Below are positions 1 through 6,622 of a stretch of 9,078 nt of DNA, one piece after another (within the stretch, counting starts at the first letter, position 1; every line of letters starts with the position of its first letter). Where the stretch lies: assembly GCA_025935595.1 (NCBI GenBank), contig JAICUZ010000094.1:1-9078 (forward strand), written 5' to 3'. Origin of the DNA: Burkholderiales bacterium. GTDB taxonomy: Bacteria; Actinomycetota; Thermoleophilia; Gaiellales; Gaiellaceae. The position numbers were made by a program, and so were the translations under genes. A model generated the notes under the pieces. That model searched no databases. It saw only the letters and a list, made by a program, of their open reading frames with translations, and had not been told where the DNA came from.

Positions 1-158
1 GACTCGTAGTCGCCGCGCCAGGTGACGGACGCGGAAGCTCTGGCGAGGCCAAGGGCAGAAGCGATGCCGAGCGCGAGCATGACGCTCAGGCCGGAAAAGG
101 CAAGCGGCTTGCGTTGCGAAGCAAGTGCACGGACGAGGCGAAGGCGGCGGCGGAACAC
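1..158 (-). CDS. Secreted protein, N-terminal fragment (possibly polysaccharide-lyase-like)
   Basis: Only the first 52 codons are present; the gene runs off the left edge. The GTG start at 158 is preceded by a good Shine-Dalgarno sequence (GAGGAG at 165-170 by complement, 6-nt spacing). The peptide is a textbook Sec signal: a basic n-region (RRRLRLVR near residues 3-10, then QRK), a hydrophobic core at about 18-39, and an ASA signal-peptidase site at residues 41-43. The mature protein would begin SVTWRGDYE. A short Trp-Arg-Gly-Asp-Tyr/Phe-Glu motif just after a signal peptide is common in secreted actinobacterial heparin-lyase-I-like and other jelly-roll polysaccharide-binding proteins. With nine mature residues this is only a hint. 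The gene lies 89 bp downstream of the GT2-ATPase gene on the same strand, with a hairpin in the gap, so it may have its own promoter. The signal peptide is well supported; the enzymatic class is a guess. Confidence 0.65.
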   Translation of the reverse strand, partial: MFRRRLRLVRALASQRKPLAFSGLSVMLALGIASALGLARASASVTWRGDYE

Positions 159-221
159 GAGCGACTCCTCGGGTCGGGAATGACTTCCCGCCGTGAATCG
201 GCCGCTTCAGTGCGAATCGAA

Positions 222-235
222 CCCCCGACCGGGGG
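222..235 (-). terminator. Short GC hairpin downstream of the GT2-ATPase gene, possible terminator
   Basis: On the minus strand CCCCC-GGTC-GGGGG forms a 5-bp all-GC stem with a 4-nt loop, 12 nt after the TGA stop at 248-250. It is followed by TTCGATT, only a weak U-rich tail. It sits where a terminator between the GT2-ATPase gene and the next secreted-protein gene would be. The short stem and poor U-tract keep confidence low. Confidence 0.3.
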
Positions 236-247
236 ATCAAGGTGAAG

Positions 248-1942
248 TCAGACGGCGACTGAGAGACTCAGCAGATCGGTCTGTGCCGCTTGCAACGGCG
301 CTCGGGATGGCCGCCGCGGCCGATCTTCGCGAGGTGTCCTCGGCAGGACGAGCTGGAACCGTGCGCCGGAGTCTCGAGGCTCGTAGGAGAGCACGCCGTC
401 GGCCTCGCGAGCGCTGAGGGCCGCAACGGCGAGGCCGAGGCCAAGGCCCGCCGAGGAGTGCTCAGACTCGCTGCTGCGTGAGAACGGCTCGAAAAGGTGC
501 GGAATGAACTGTCGCGAGACACCCCTGCCCTCGTCCTCGACCACCAGCGTGAATTCGTCGTCACCGAACTCGGCGGCGATCGTGATCGGCCCACGGCCGT
601 AGCGAACGGCGTTCGACACCAGGTTGACGAGCACCGTGTTCAGCCCGGAGCGGTCGGTCTCGATCGCGAGCGTCGGATCGACGCGAATGCGCACCTGAGG
701 GGTGAAGTCCGGAGCGACCGCCCAGACTGCGTCTCTCGCGGCAGCGAGGACCGAAACCGTCTCGAGCGCCGGCCTCGGGTCGGCCGGCAGAGGAAGCAGA
801 GACGGCGTCTTCTCGAACCGCAGGAGCTCGCGGAGCATGCTTCGGTGGAAACGCCGGGTCCACGGGAGGAGTGTCGAAAATGCGCGCATCCGATCGATGG
901 GCGTCAGCGGAGCACGGTTGAGCGCGTTGAGGTACTCGGCGAACAGGCGCAGAAACTCGCTTCGGCGATTGCCGCCCGCACCCGTTTCGAACCACTCGGA
1001 GAGCTCTGCGCGCGTTCGATTCGCGCGGCGAGACATGAGCGAATGGTCGCGGCGCAAGAACAGCGGCTCGGGGATCTCCCAGAACTGCCCCAGCAGAGCG
1101 AGCTCCGCAAGCAAAATGTAGTCGGCGGAGATGTACGAGCCGTGTCTGCGCGTCTTCTCCAGGGCGTCTTTGCGAATGAGCCCGAAGACAGCATTGCTCA
1201 TCACGAGATTCCGGATCAGTGACCTGAGCCGTCGATGCGGTTGCTCGTCGCGCAGGTCGAGGCCATCCTCGTATCCCCGCAGAAAGCGGCCTGCTTCGTC
1301 GATCAACACTGTTTTGGGATAGGCGAGCACGACCGACTCCGGCGCTCGGTCGAGCACCTCGACACAGCGTTCGAGATAGGTGGGAGCGCAGAGATCGTCG
1401 TGTGAGGCCCACTTGAAGTAGCGCCCCGAGGCCGCTTCCAGACCGCGATTGTAGTTCCAGGCTGCCCCGCGGTTCGTCTCGCCGGCGAGGTACCGCACGC
1501 GATCGTCGCGTCGCATGTACAGCTCGGAGATCTCGCGTGTCCGGTCGTCGGAGCCGTTGTCACAGATGATCAACTCGAAATCTGCGTACGACTGCGAGAG
1601 GAGCGACTCGAGCGCGTCGGCGAGATAGTTCTCGCCGTTGAACACCGGAAGGGCGATGCTCACGGTCGGGCCCGCTCTGCCTGCTCGGGAAGCGGCGCTC
1701 GGATGGGCAACACGACCTGCCGCGGGCCGAACGACAAGTGGGACGCCTCTCAGTGCAGCCCAACGATTCGCAGACGCCGAGATCAGTGCGGCCGCTTCCA
1801 CCGGGCCCGGGATGTCGGGCGCGAACACGTCGAGCGTGGCCGGGCGGTCGCCCGACGCCACCAAGAAACCCTCACGTTGGAGAGATGCTCGTAGGTCGGG
1901 GAGAAGAAACCCGAAGTCGAGAAGCTCGATCTGCATTTGCAC
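248..1942 (-). CDS. GT2 glycosyltransferase fused to a histidine-kinase-type GHKL ATPase domain
   Basis: 564 residues counted from the GTG at 1942. An ATG six bases downstream (1936) has a better-spaced GAGAG and may be the real start. Residues 1-92 are a soluble-looking extension I cannot assign. Residues 93-378 are a family-2 glycosyltransferase: the VSIALPVFNG beta-strand, CDNGSDD at 127-133 for the nucleotide, and HDD at 181-183 as the DxD-like metal site. This part is close to the neighbouring GT2 at 2176-3096 along its whole length (about half the residues by eye). Where that paralogue ends, this protein continues into a kinase ATP-binding domain (about 395-535): N box NLVSNAVRYG at 440-449, G1 box DEGRG at 470-474, F box LFEPF at 483-487 and G2 box GLGLGLA at 499-505. 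No HisKA phosphoacceptor helix pair, membrane segment or receiver domain is visible. The tail (about 536-564) is Arg/Pro-rich. The reading frame is continuous across the junction, so it is not an obvious frameshift product. The GT would act in the cytoplasm on nucleotide sugars; the role of the ATPase is unknown. Confidence 0.88.
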   Translation of the reverse strand: MQMQIELLDFGFLLPDLRASLQREGFLVASGDRPATLDVFAPDIPGPVEAAALISASANRWAALRGVPLVVRPAAGRVAHPSAASRAGRAGPTVSIALPVFNGENYLADALESLLSQSYADFELIICDNGSDDRTREISELYMRRDDRVRYLAGETNRGAAWNYNRGLEAASGRYFKWASHDDLCAPTYLERCVEVLDRAPESVVLAYPKTVLIDEAGRFLRGYEDGLDLRDEQPHRRLRSLIRNLVMSNAVFGLIRKDALEKTRRHGSYISADYILLAELALLGQFWEIPEPLFLRRDHSLMSRRANRTRAELSEWFETGAGGNRRSEFLRLFAEYLNALNRAPLTPIDRMRAFSTLLPWTRRFHRSMLRELLRFEKTPSLLPLPADPRPALETVSVLAAARDAVWAVAPDFTPQVRIRVDPTLAIETDRSGLNTVLVNLVSNAVRYGRGPITIAAEFGDDEFTLVVEDEGRGVSRQFIPHLFEPFSRSSESEHSSAGLGLGLAVAALSAREADGVLSYEPRDSGARFQLVLPRTPREDRPRRPSRAPLQAAQTDLLSLSVAV

Positions 1943-1980
1943 TCTCGCGTTGCCAGGGCCGCTCGAACGAGCCCCACCTG

Positions 1981-2009
1981 AACAAAGGTAGTCCAGAGGA
2001 CGTCGTCAA
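1981..2009 (-). promoter_or_regulatory. Candidate sigma70-type promoter for the GT2-ATPase gene
   Basis: On the minus strand TTGACG (2009-2004) is followed after 17 nt by TTTGTT (1986-1981), about 40-45 nt before the start codon. The -35 is nearly consensus and the -10 is poor. Two more TTGAC boxes lie just upstream (near 2070-2064 and 2058-2053). The 233-bp gap after otherwise 3-nt or overlapping junctions makes a separate promoter here reasonable. Confidence 0.3.
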
Positions 2010-2099
2010 CCCCCGGAGTGCCGAAACCTCGCAACGTCCGCCCGGTTCCTTGAGTCAACTGCGCGTCAAGTCTCGCGCGCCGCTGCCGATACATCTCTC

Positions 2100-2195
2100 G
2101 TGTGGGCGAGACGACTGGGGATCCTCGGGCTCTATGCCCTCGCGCTCGCCCTCAACGTCGCGATCATGCTCGGACTCACGTCATTCGCGCACTAG
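2100..2195 (+). pseudogene. Short hydrophobic reading frame, possible gene remnant or small membrane peptide
   Basis: Opposite to the main operon, a frame ending at TAG 2193-2195 encodes 31 residues from a GTG at 2100. Two arginines are followed by about 22 hydrophobic residues (LGILGLYALALALNV and on to MLGL), ending TSFAH. The frame is open back to 1992, but I see no ATG or Shine-Dalgarno sequence. This resembles the last transmembrane helix of a longer membrane protein whose 5' part is gone, or a chance hydrophobic frame in GC-rich DNA. It overlaps the 3' end of the GT2 gene on the other strand by 20 bp. No function is assigned. Confidence 0.2.
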
Positions 2196-3096
2196 ACCCG
2201 CGACGTCTCAAGCTGCTGTAGTAGTCGAGGCCGAGAGGCTCAGCCAGGGTGCGCCGCCAATGTCGCCTGAACCAGGCAGGGAAGAACGTGCCGTAGCAGC
2301 GCGCCCGCTCGACCCGGCCCATCGGCATCGAGCCGATCGACCGGAGGTGCTCGACGAACAGCCGCCAGGACTCGTTCACCTCTTTCCCTCGCGAGACGCC
2401 GGAGCCGGGCTTGAACCACTCGGCCGCCTCCGCCGGCGTCCGGTGAGCCGCCCGCGACATCCCCGGGTGCTCCCGACGGTAGAAGAGGAACTCCGGGATC
2501 TCCCAGAACTCGCCGAGCATCGCGAATTCCGCCATCATCACGTAGTCCGCCGAAGGAAAGGTGTCGAGCAGCCGCGAACGCTCGATCGCCGACCGGCGGA
2601 TCAGCCCGAACGACGCGTTGCTCATGATGATGTTGCGAATGAGCCGGCCGAGCCGTTCGTGCGGCGTCCGGTCGCGGATGTCGAGGTTGTCGATGTACTC
2701 ACGCACGTGCGCGCCCGACTCGTCGATGATGATCGTGCGCGGGTAGACGAGCGCGACGCGCTCGTCACCACGTTCGAGAGCCTCGACGCACCGCTCGATG
2801 TACGTCGGCGCGAGCAGGTCGTCGTGCGTCGCCCACTTGAAGTAGCGGCCGGCCGTCTGATGGGCGACGTTTCGGTAGTTCCAGGAGGCGCCGTTGTTCG
2901 TCTCGGCGCGCATGTACCGGATGCGCGCGTCACGCGCCGCGTACTCACGGCAGATCTCCTCGGTCCCGTCGGTCGAGCCGTTGTCGGAGATGAAGAACTC
3001 GATGTCCTCGTAGGTCTGTGCGAGGAGCGACTCCAGCGAGGTCGCGAGAAACTGCGCGCCGTTGTAGACCGGGATCCCGATGCTGACTGAAGCCAC
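2176..3096 (-). CDS. GT2 family glycosyltransferase
   Basis: 306 residues, a single GT-A fold enzyme expected to transfer a sugar from a nucleotide donor to a glycan or lipid-linked acceptor at the cytoplasmic face. Seen in the sequence: the N-terminal VSIGIPVYNG strand (4-13), SDNGSTDGT (37-45) and HDD at 91-93, the DxD-like metal site. The mixed C-terminal half contains a conserved EFWEIPEFLFYRR stretch (196-208). There is no transmembrane segment, so membrane association would be peripheral. The GTG start at 3096 lies 3 nt after the TAG of the upstream methyltransferase gene and has a GAGG about 11 nt upstream, suggesting translational coupling. It is paralogous to the GT2 part of the next gene, which implies a tandem duplication and perhaps successive transfer steps. 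Donor and acceptor cannot be read from the sequence; the context suggests a C-methylated CDP-deoxysugar. Confidence 0.93.
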   Translation of the reverse strand: MASVSIGIPVYNGAQFLATSLESLLAQTYEDIEFFISDNGSTDGTEEICREYAARDARIRYMRAETNNGASWNYRNVAHQTAGRYFKWATHDDLLAPTYIERCVEALERGDERVALVYPRTIIIDESGAHVREYIDNLDIRDRTPHERLGRLIRNIIMSNASFGLIRRSAIERSRLLDTFPSADYVMMAEFAMLGEFWEIPEFLFYRREHPGMSRAAHRTPAEAAEWFKPGSGVSRGKEVNESWRLFVEHLRSIGSMPMGRVERARCYGTFFPAWFRRHWRRTLAEPLGLDYYSSLRRRGSSARMT

Positions 3097-3099
3097 GAT

Positions 3100-4320
3100 C
3101 TACACCGCCTCGAGCCGGGCATCGACCCCGAGCTCGTCGAGATCGCGCTGAATCTCGTCGACGTAGATCGGGTTCATCGCGACCACGAGATCGGGCTTGA
3201 TCTCTTTCAGGGCAGCCGGGGGAACGATCTCATGCCCGGTGCCGGCCATGAACTTCCCATGCTTGTACGGGTTGATGTCGACGACATGAGAGACCTCGTC
3301 CCGTATGCCCAACGTGGTCAAGAACGAGACTCCCTTCGACCCCGAGCCCCAGACGACCGCCCGGCCGCCATTCGCGCGCGTCGCACGCAGCTCGTCGCGC
3401 CACCGTGACTCGATGTCTGCGAGCTCCTGCACGAACGCCGTCACGGCCCGTGCGACATCCGAAGGCTCTTCTTCGATCGGAAGCGCCTCGCCGTCTCCGG
3501 CGGAAGGCTTCGCCTCCAGCAGGATGTACTGGTCGTCGTAGTCCATCTCGACGGCGAGAACCTCGAATCCAGTCGATCGAAAAAGCCTGGCGAGCGAGCC
3601 CGGAGTGAAGTACGAGCAGTGCTCGTAGTAGATGTCCCAGAACGCGCACTCGCGCAACACGCGAAGCGCGTCCGGAAGCTCGAACAGCACGACCGTCTCC
3701 GGCCGCTCGTCGAGCGAGCTGCGGATGATGCGCATGAACTCCGCCACGGGATGGATGTGCTCGAGCGTGTGACGGCAGATCACCGCGTCGCCAGTCAGGT
3801 GCGCGTAGTCCGGTCCGTACAGATCCTGGATGAACTCGACGCGGCTCGCGGCAGGCCCGGAGACCCGCTCCGGGACGATCGCCGGGTCGATGCCGACGCC
3901 GTGGCCCGCTCCGAGCTCACACATCGTGAGCAGGAACTCGCCCTTGCCGGACCCGATCTCGAGCACGTCCTTGCCCCGCAGGTCGTAACGGTCGAGCCAC
4001 CGCTCTGCGAGCTCCCGCATGAACGCGCGGAACCGAGGCGAGAAGCCTTGCGTCTCCTCGTAGCTCACGAAGTAGCTCTGGAGCGACGAGTCGTACGACA
4101 CGTTCGTGATGAAGCCGCACGCACGGCAGAACGCGAGTCGCAGGTCGCCGCGTGGGAACGACTCCGCCTCCTCGCGCGTGTCGACGAGCCTGCAGCTGTG
4201 CACGGGGATGTTCCGGTGCTCGTGGAACACCGACAGGTCGCCCGTTCCGCACGCCGGGCAGGCGAGGACCGCCTCGGTGCCCGTCGCGATGGACTTGTCT
4301 GCGAGCGCCTCGCGCGTCAC
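3100..4320 (-). CDS. Zinc-ribbon SAM-dependent sugar C-methyltransferase (second copy)
   Basis: 406 residues from the GTG at 4320, whose GTGA overlaps the stop of the preceding gene by 4 bp. An in-frame ATG further upstream (4413) would extend 93 bp into that gene with arginine-rich sequence not typical of the family, so I reject it. Architecture is that of the TylC3/NovU type: an N-terminal zinc-binding module with CPAC (21-24) and CRAC (65-68), a Rossmann SAM-binding domain with VLEIGSGKGEF (119-129) and RHTLEHI (183-189), the active-site signature YYEHCSYF (231-238), and a C-terminal nucleotide-sugar-binding domain with VVWGSGSKG (322-330) and DINPYKHGKF (348-357). Such enzymes methylate a carbon next to the keto group of a 4-keto-deoxysugar nucleotide. 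Tyr231, His234 and His188 line up with catalytic residues of the family, so it looks active. It differs from its neighbour at the active-site motif (YYEH instead of YHEH), so its substrate may differ. Confidence 0.88.
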   Translation of the reverse strand: MTREALADKSIATGTEAVLACPACGTGDLSVFHEHRNIPVHSCRLVDTREEAESFPRGDLRLAFCRACGFITNVSYDSSLQSYFVSYEETQGFSPRFRAFMRELAERWLDRYDLRGKDVLEIGSGKGEFLLTMCELGAGHGVGIDPAIVPERVSGPAASRVEFIQDLYGPDYAHLTGDAVICRHTLEHIHPVAEFMRIIRSSLDERPETVVLFELPDALRVLRECAFWDIYYEHCSYFTPGSLARLFRSTGFEVLAVEMDYDDQYILLEAKPSAGDGEALPIEEEPSDVARAVTAFVQELADIESRWRDELRATRANGGRAVVWGSGSKGVSFLTTLGIRDEVSHVVDINPYKHGKFMAGTGHEIVPPAALKEIKPDLVVAMNPIYVDEIQRDLDELGVDARLEAV

Positions 4321-5567
4321 ACGACGACGGGGTCGGGAACCGGGACGATGAACCGCCCGCCACGCCTCAGATACTCGACCTGCTGCTCGGCAATCTCGTC
4401 GCGGTAGTTCCACGCGAGCAGCAGCAGGTAGTCGGGCATGGTCTCGAGCAGCGCACCGGTGTCGCGGATCGGCAGGTGCGTCCCGGGCATGAACAACCCG
4501 TGCTTGTGCACGTTCCGGTCGACGACATAGTCGACGAGGTCGGGGCCGATTCCGACGAAATTGACCAGGGTGGAGCCTTTGGCCGCCGCCCCGTAGGCGG
4601 CGATCGACTTCCCGTCCGCACGCAACGACTCGAGGAGCGCACGCAGGTTGGAACGAATGGCCTCCACCCGCCGACCGAAGTCGCGGTAGTAGCCGAACTC
4701 GGTCAGGCCGAGCCGACGCTCCTCCTCCAGGAGCTCGCGAGCCGAGTCATCGACCGCCTCGCGCGCGCCGAGGCGCCAGCGAAGCGTGCCGCCTTGCAAG
4801 GTCGGGAAGTGCTCGAGGCTGTTCAGGTAGAGGCCGTGGCGGCGCGCGAGCGCGTCAACTGCGCTGCACGAGAAGTAACAGAAGTGCTCGTGGTAGATGG
4901 TGTCGAACTCGCAGTGGTCGATCAGATCCTTGACGTACGTGTTCTCGATCGTGATCACGCCGTCGTCCTTGATCAGGGTCGCGAGTCCCTCGACGAAGCT
5001 GTTGAGCGACGGCGTGTGCGCCATCACGTTGTTCGCGACGATCACGTCCGCCCGCTTCCCCTCCGAACGGAGCCGGGTAGCGAGCTCGGCGCCGAAGAAC
5101 TCTCGAATCGTCGGGACGCCGACCGCTTCAGCGGCGTCAGCTTGATCGGGCGCCGGATCGATGCCGAGCGCGCTGATCCCGGCGTCCGTGAAGTTTCGCA
5201 GCAGGTAGCCGTCATTGGACGCCACCTCGACGACGAGGCTCGAGCCGTTGAGCCCCCGCTCCGCGATGAGTCGCTGTGCATGCTCGCGCGAATGGCGAAC
5301 GAGCCCCTCCGAGAACGACGAGAAGTAGAGGTAGTTGTCGACGAACAGCTTCTCGGGCGCGACCTCTTCGGTGATCTGCACGAGCGAGCAGTCGGGGCAG
5401 AACGCGACGTCGAGGGGGTAGCGCGGCTCGTCCCGATCGAGATCCTCCGCGCGCAGCAACGCATCGGGAAGCGGCATGTTCCCGAGCGAGAGGAACGCCT
5501 CGAGCCCGCGCCCACCGCACGAGCGGCACGTCTGCGAGGCCTGAAACGGAGTCGCCGGCTCAGGCAC
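4317..5567 (-). CDS. TylC3/NovU-type sugar C-methyltransferase (first copy)
   Basis: 416 residues. The GTG at 5567 is chosen because GAGGG (5573-5577 by complement) lies 5 nt upstream; the gene then overlaps the SDR gene by 8 bp. Longer in-frame starts run far into that gene with low-complexity Ser/Arg sequence and are shadows. Domains: a zinc ribbon with CRSC (14-17) and CPDC (57-60); a SAM-binding domain with VEVASNDGYLL (113-123) and NNVMAHT (179-185); the family signature YHEHFCYFS (225-233), carrying the Tyr and second His implicated in catalysis of sugar C-3-methyltransferases; and a C-terminal domain with AYGAAAKG (324-331) and DRNVHKHG (350-357). The expected reaction is SAM-dependent C-methylation, usually at C3, of a 4-keto-6-deoxysugar nucleotide. 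With rfbF two genes upstream, a CDP-linked substrate is likely. The length is normal for the family and no key residue is missing. Confidence 0.92.
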   Translation of the reverse strand: MPEPATPFQASQTCRSCGGRGLEAFLSLGNMPLPDALLRAEDLDRDEPRYPLDVAFCPDCSLVQITEEVAPEKLFVDNYLYFSSFSEGLVRHSREHAQRLIAERGLNGSSLVVEVASNDGYLLRNFTDAGISALGIDPAPDQADAAEAVGVPTIREFFGAELATRLRSEGKRADVIVANNVMAHTPSLNSFVEGLATLIKDDGVITIENTYVKDLIDHCEFDTIYHEHFCYFSCSAVDALARRHGLYLNSLEHFPTLQGGTLRWRLGAREAVDDSARELLEEERRLGLTEFGYYRDFGRRVEAIRSNLRALLESLRADGKSIAAYGAAAKGSTLVNFVGIGPDLVDYVVDRNVHKHGLFMPGTHLPIRDTGALLETMPDYLLLLAWNYRDEIAEQQVEYLRRGGRFIVPVPDPVVV

Positions 5568-6609
5568 CCGCGCCCTCGAGCGCCGGCGCTCGGCGGCGGA
5601 GATCCTGGTCGAGTGTCCCGTTCTCCTGGAGCTCTCGTACGTGGGAGAGCCTGAGGAAACGCGACGACTCGAACTCCTCGAGCGTGAGCGACGCCTCGAC
5701 GTAGCGGTCGTAGAGCTCCTGTGCTCCGCGCCGGACCGTCCATTCGGGCTTGAACTCAGGAACGCGCGACGGAAGCTTCTCGCAGTCGACGCGGTAGCAG
5801 CGCGTGTCCGGGCCTGCACCTTCTGCATACCGAACGCGGCTGCCCGGGACGACCTCTTCGACGATCGAGCCAACCTCGCTGATGCGGTAGTTCTCGCTCG
5901 TGATGCCGACGTTGAACGCCTCGTCGTGCACGACCTCCCGCGGGGCGTGCAGCACCGCAACGAAGGCACGGCTGATGTCCTCGATGTGGACGAGCGGCCG
6001 CCACGGCGTGCCGTCGCTCTTGATCAGCACGTCACCCGTCGTCACCGCGTAGCCGACGAGGTTGTTCACGACCAGGTCGCCGCGGAGCCGTGACGAGACG
6101 CCGTACGCAGTCGCGTTCCGCAGATATGTGGGCGAGAAGTCGTCGTCGGCGAGCTTCCGCATGTCCGCCTCGGCAAGGACCTTGGACTCACCGTACGGCG
6201 TCACCGGGTTGAAGTCGGCTTCCTCGTCGAGGAAGTCGTCGCCGGCGCGGCCGTAGAGGCTGCACGACGACGAGAAGACGAATCTCGTGACACCGGCCTT
6301 CTTCGCCTCAGCCGCGAGGTGCGAGGCGGCGCGATGGTTGATGTCGTAGGTGGTGTCCGGATTGAGGTTGCCGAGCGGATCGTTCGAGATCGCAGCAAGG
6401 TGAAGTACTGCCTCGAACCCTTCGAGGTCGGCGGCTGTGACGTCGCGGACATCCATCCGAAGCGCAGGCGGCTGCACGACATCAGCTCCGAACGTGCATT
6501 CCTCGAAGAGGAAATTGTCGAGCCCGACGACGTCGTGCCCCGCGTCCAGCAGCATGGGCACGAGGACCGTTCCGATGTAACCGTCGTGTCCGGTGACGAG
6601 GACGCGCAT
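5560..6609 (-). CDS. Extended SDR NAD(P)-dependent nucleotide-sugar epimerase/reductase
   Basis: 349 residues. The ATG at 6609 has GGAG 6 nt upstream and lies 13 nt after the rfbF stop. The N-terminus carries the dinucleotide-binding TGHDGYIG (6-13). The catalytic triad is visible as Ser113-Ser115 in FSSSCSLYG (112-120) and Tyr139-x3-Lys143 in YGESK. The sugar-nucleotide half includes RNATAYG (164-170) and WRPLVHIEDISRAF (203-216). The length is normal for extended SDRs acting on sugar nucleotides. It lacks the N-terminal look I expect of a CDP-glucose 4,6-dehydratase, so a role in epimerisation or 4-keto reduction of the C-methylated sugar is more likely; this is inference. The gene lies between rfbF and the methyltransferases, with the latter overlapping its end, so the products probably act in succession. 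Confidence 0.9.
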   Translation of the reverse strand: MRVLVTGHDGYIGTVLVPMLLDAGHDVVGLDNFLFEECTFGADVVQPPALRMDVRDVTAADLEGFEAVLHLAAISNDPLGNLNPDTTYDINHRAASHLAAEAKKAGVTRFVFSSSCSLYGRAGDDFLDEEADFNPVTPYGESKVLAEADMRKLADDDFSPTYLRNATAYGVSSRLRGDLVVNNLVGYAVTTGDVLIKSDGTPWRPLVHIEDISRAFVAVLHAPREVVHDEAFNVGITSENYRISEVGSIVEEVVPGSRVRYAEGAGPDTRCYRVDCEKLPSRVPEFKPEWTVRRGAQELYDRYVEASLTLEEFESSRFLRLSHVRELQENGTLDQDLRRRAPALEGAGA

Positions 6610-6622
6610 TCTTCTCTCCCCC

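Noticed and set aside
206..240. tRNA 3' half on the minus strand, because of GGTCGGGGGTTCGATTC
   Set aside because: The T-loop resemblance is good, but the 3' side of the T-stem does not pair with GGGGG and no acceptor, D or anticodon arm can be found around it.
1738..3090. A 450-codon plus-strand open frame across the GT2 gene
   Set aside because: Composition is Arg/Val/Asp/Glu-rich without any recognisable motif, as expected for the antisense of a GC-rich gene; the minus-strand GT2 has clear catalytic motifs.
4321..4413. An ATG-initiated extension of the second methyltransferase by 31 residues
   Set aside because: It lies inside the preceding gene, is arginine-rich and unlike the family, and a GTG with the classic 4-bp GTGA overlap gives a normal N-terminus.
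4152..5654. A 500-codon plus-strand open frame across both methyltransferase genes
   Set aside because: Antisense shadow of well-supported methyltransferase genes; no domain or motif of its own.
5568..5969. A long N-terminal extension of the first methyltransferase into the SDR gene
   Set aside because: The extra sequence is Ser/Arg/Thr-rich shadow of the SDR frame; the GTG at 5567 has a good Shine-Dalgarno sequence and precedes the first zinc ligands directly.
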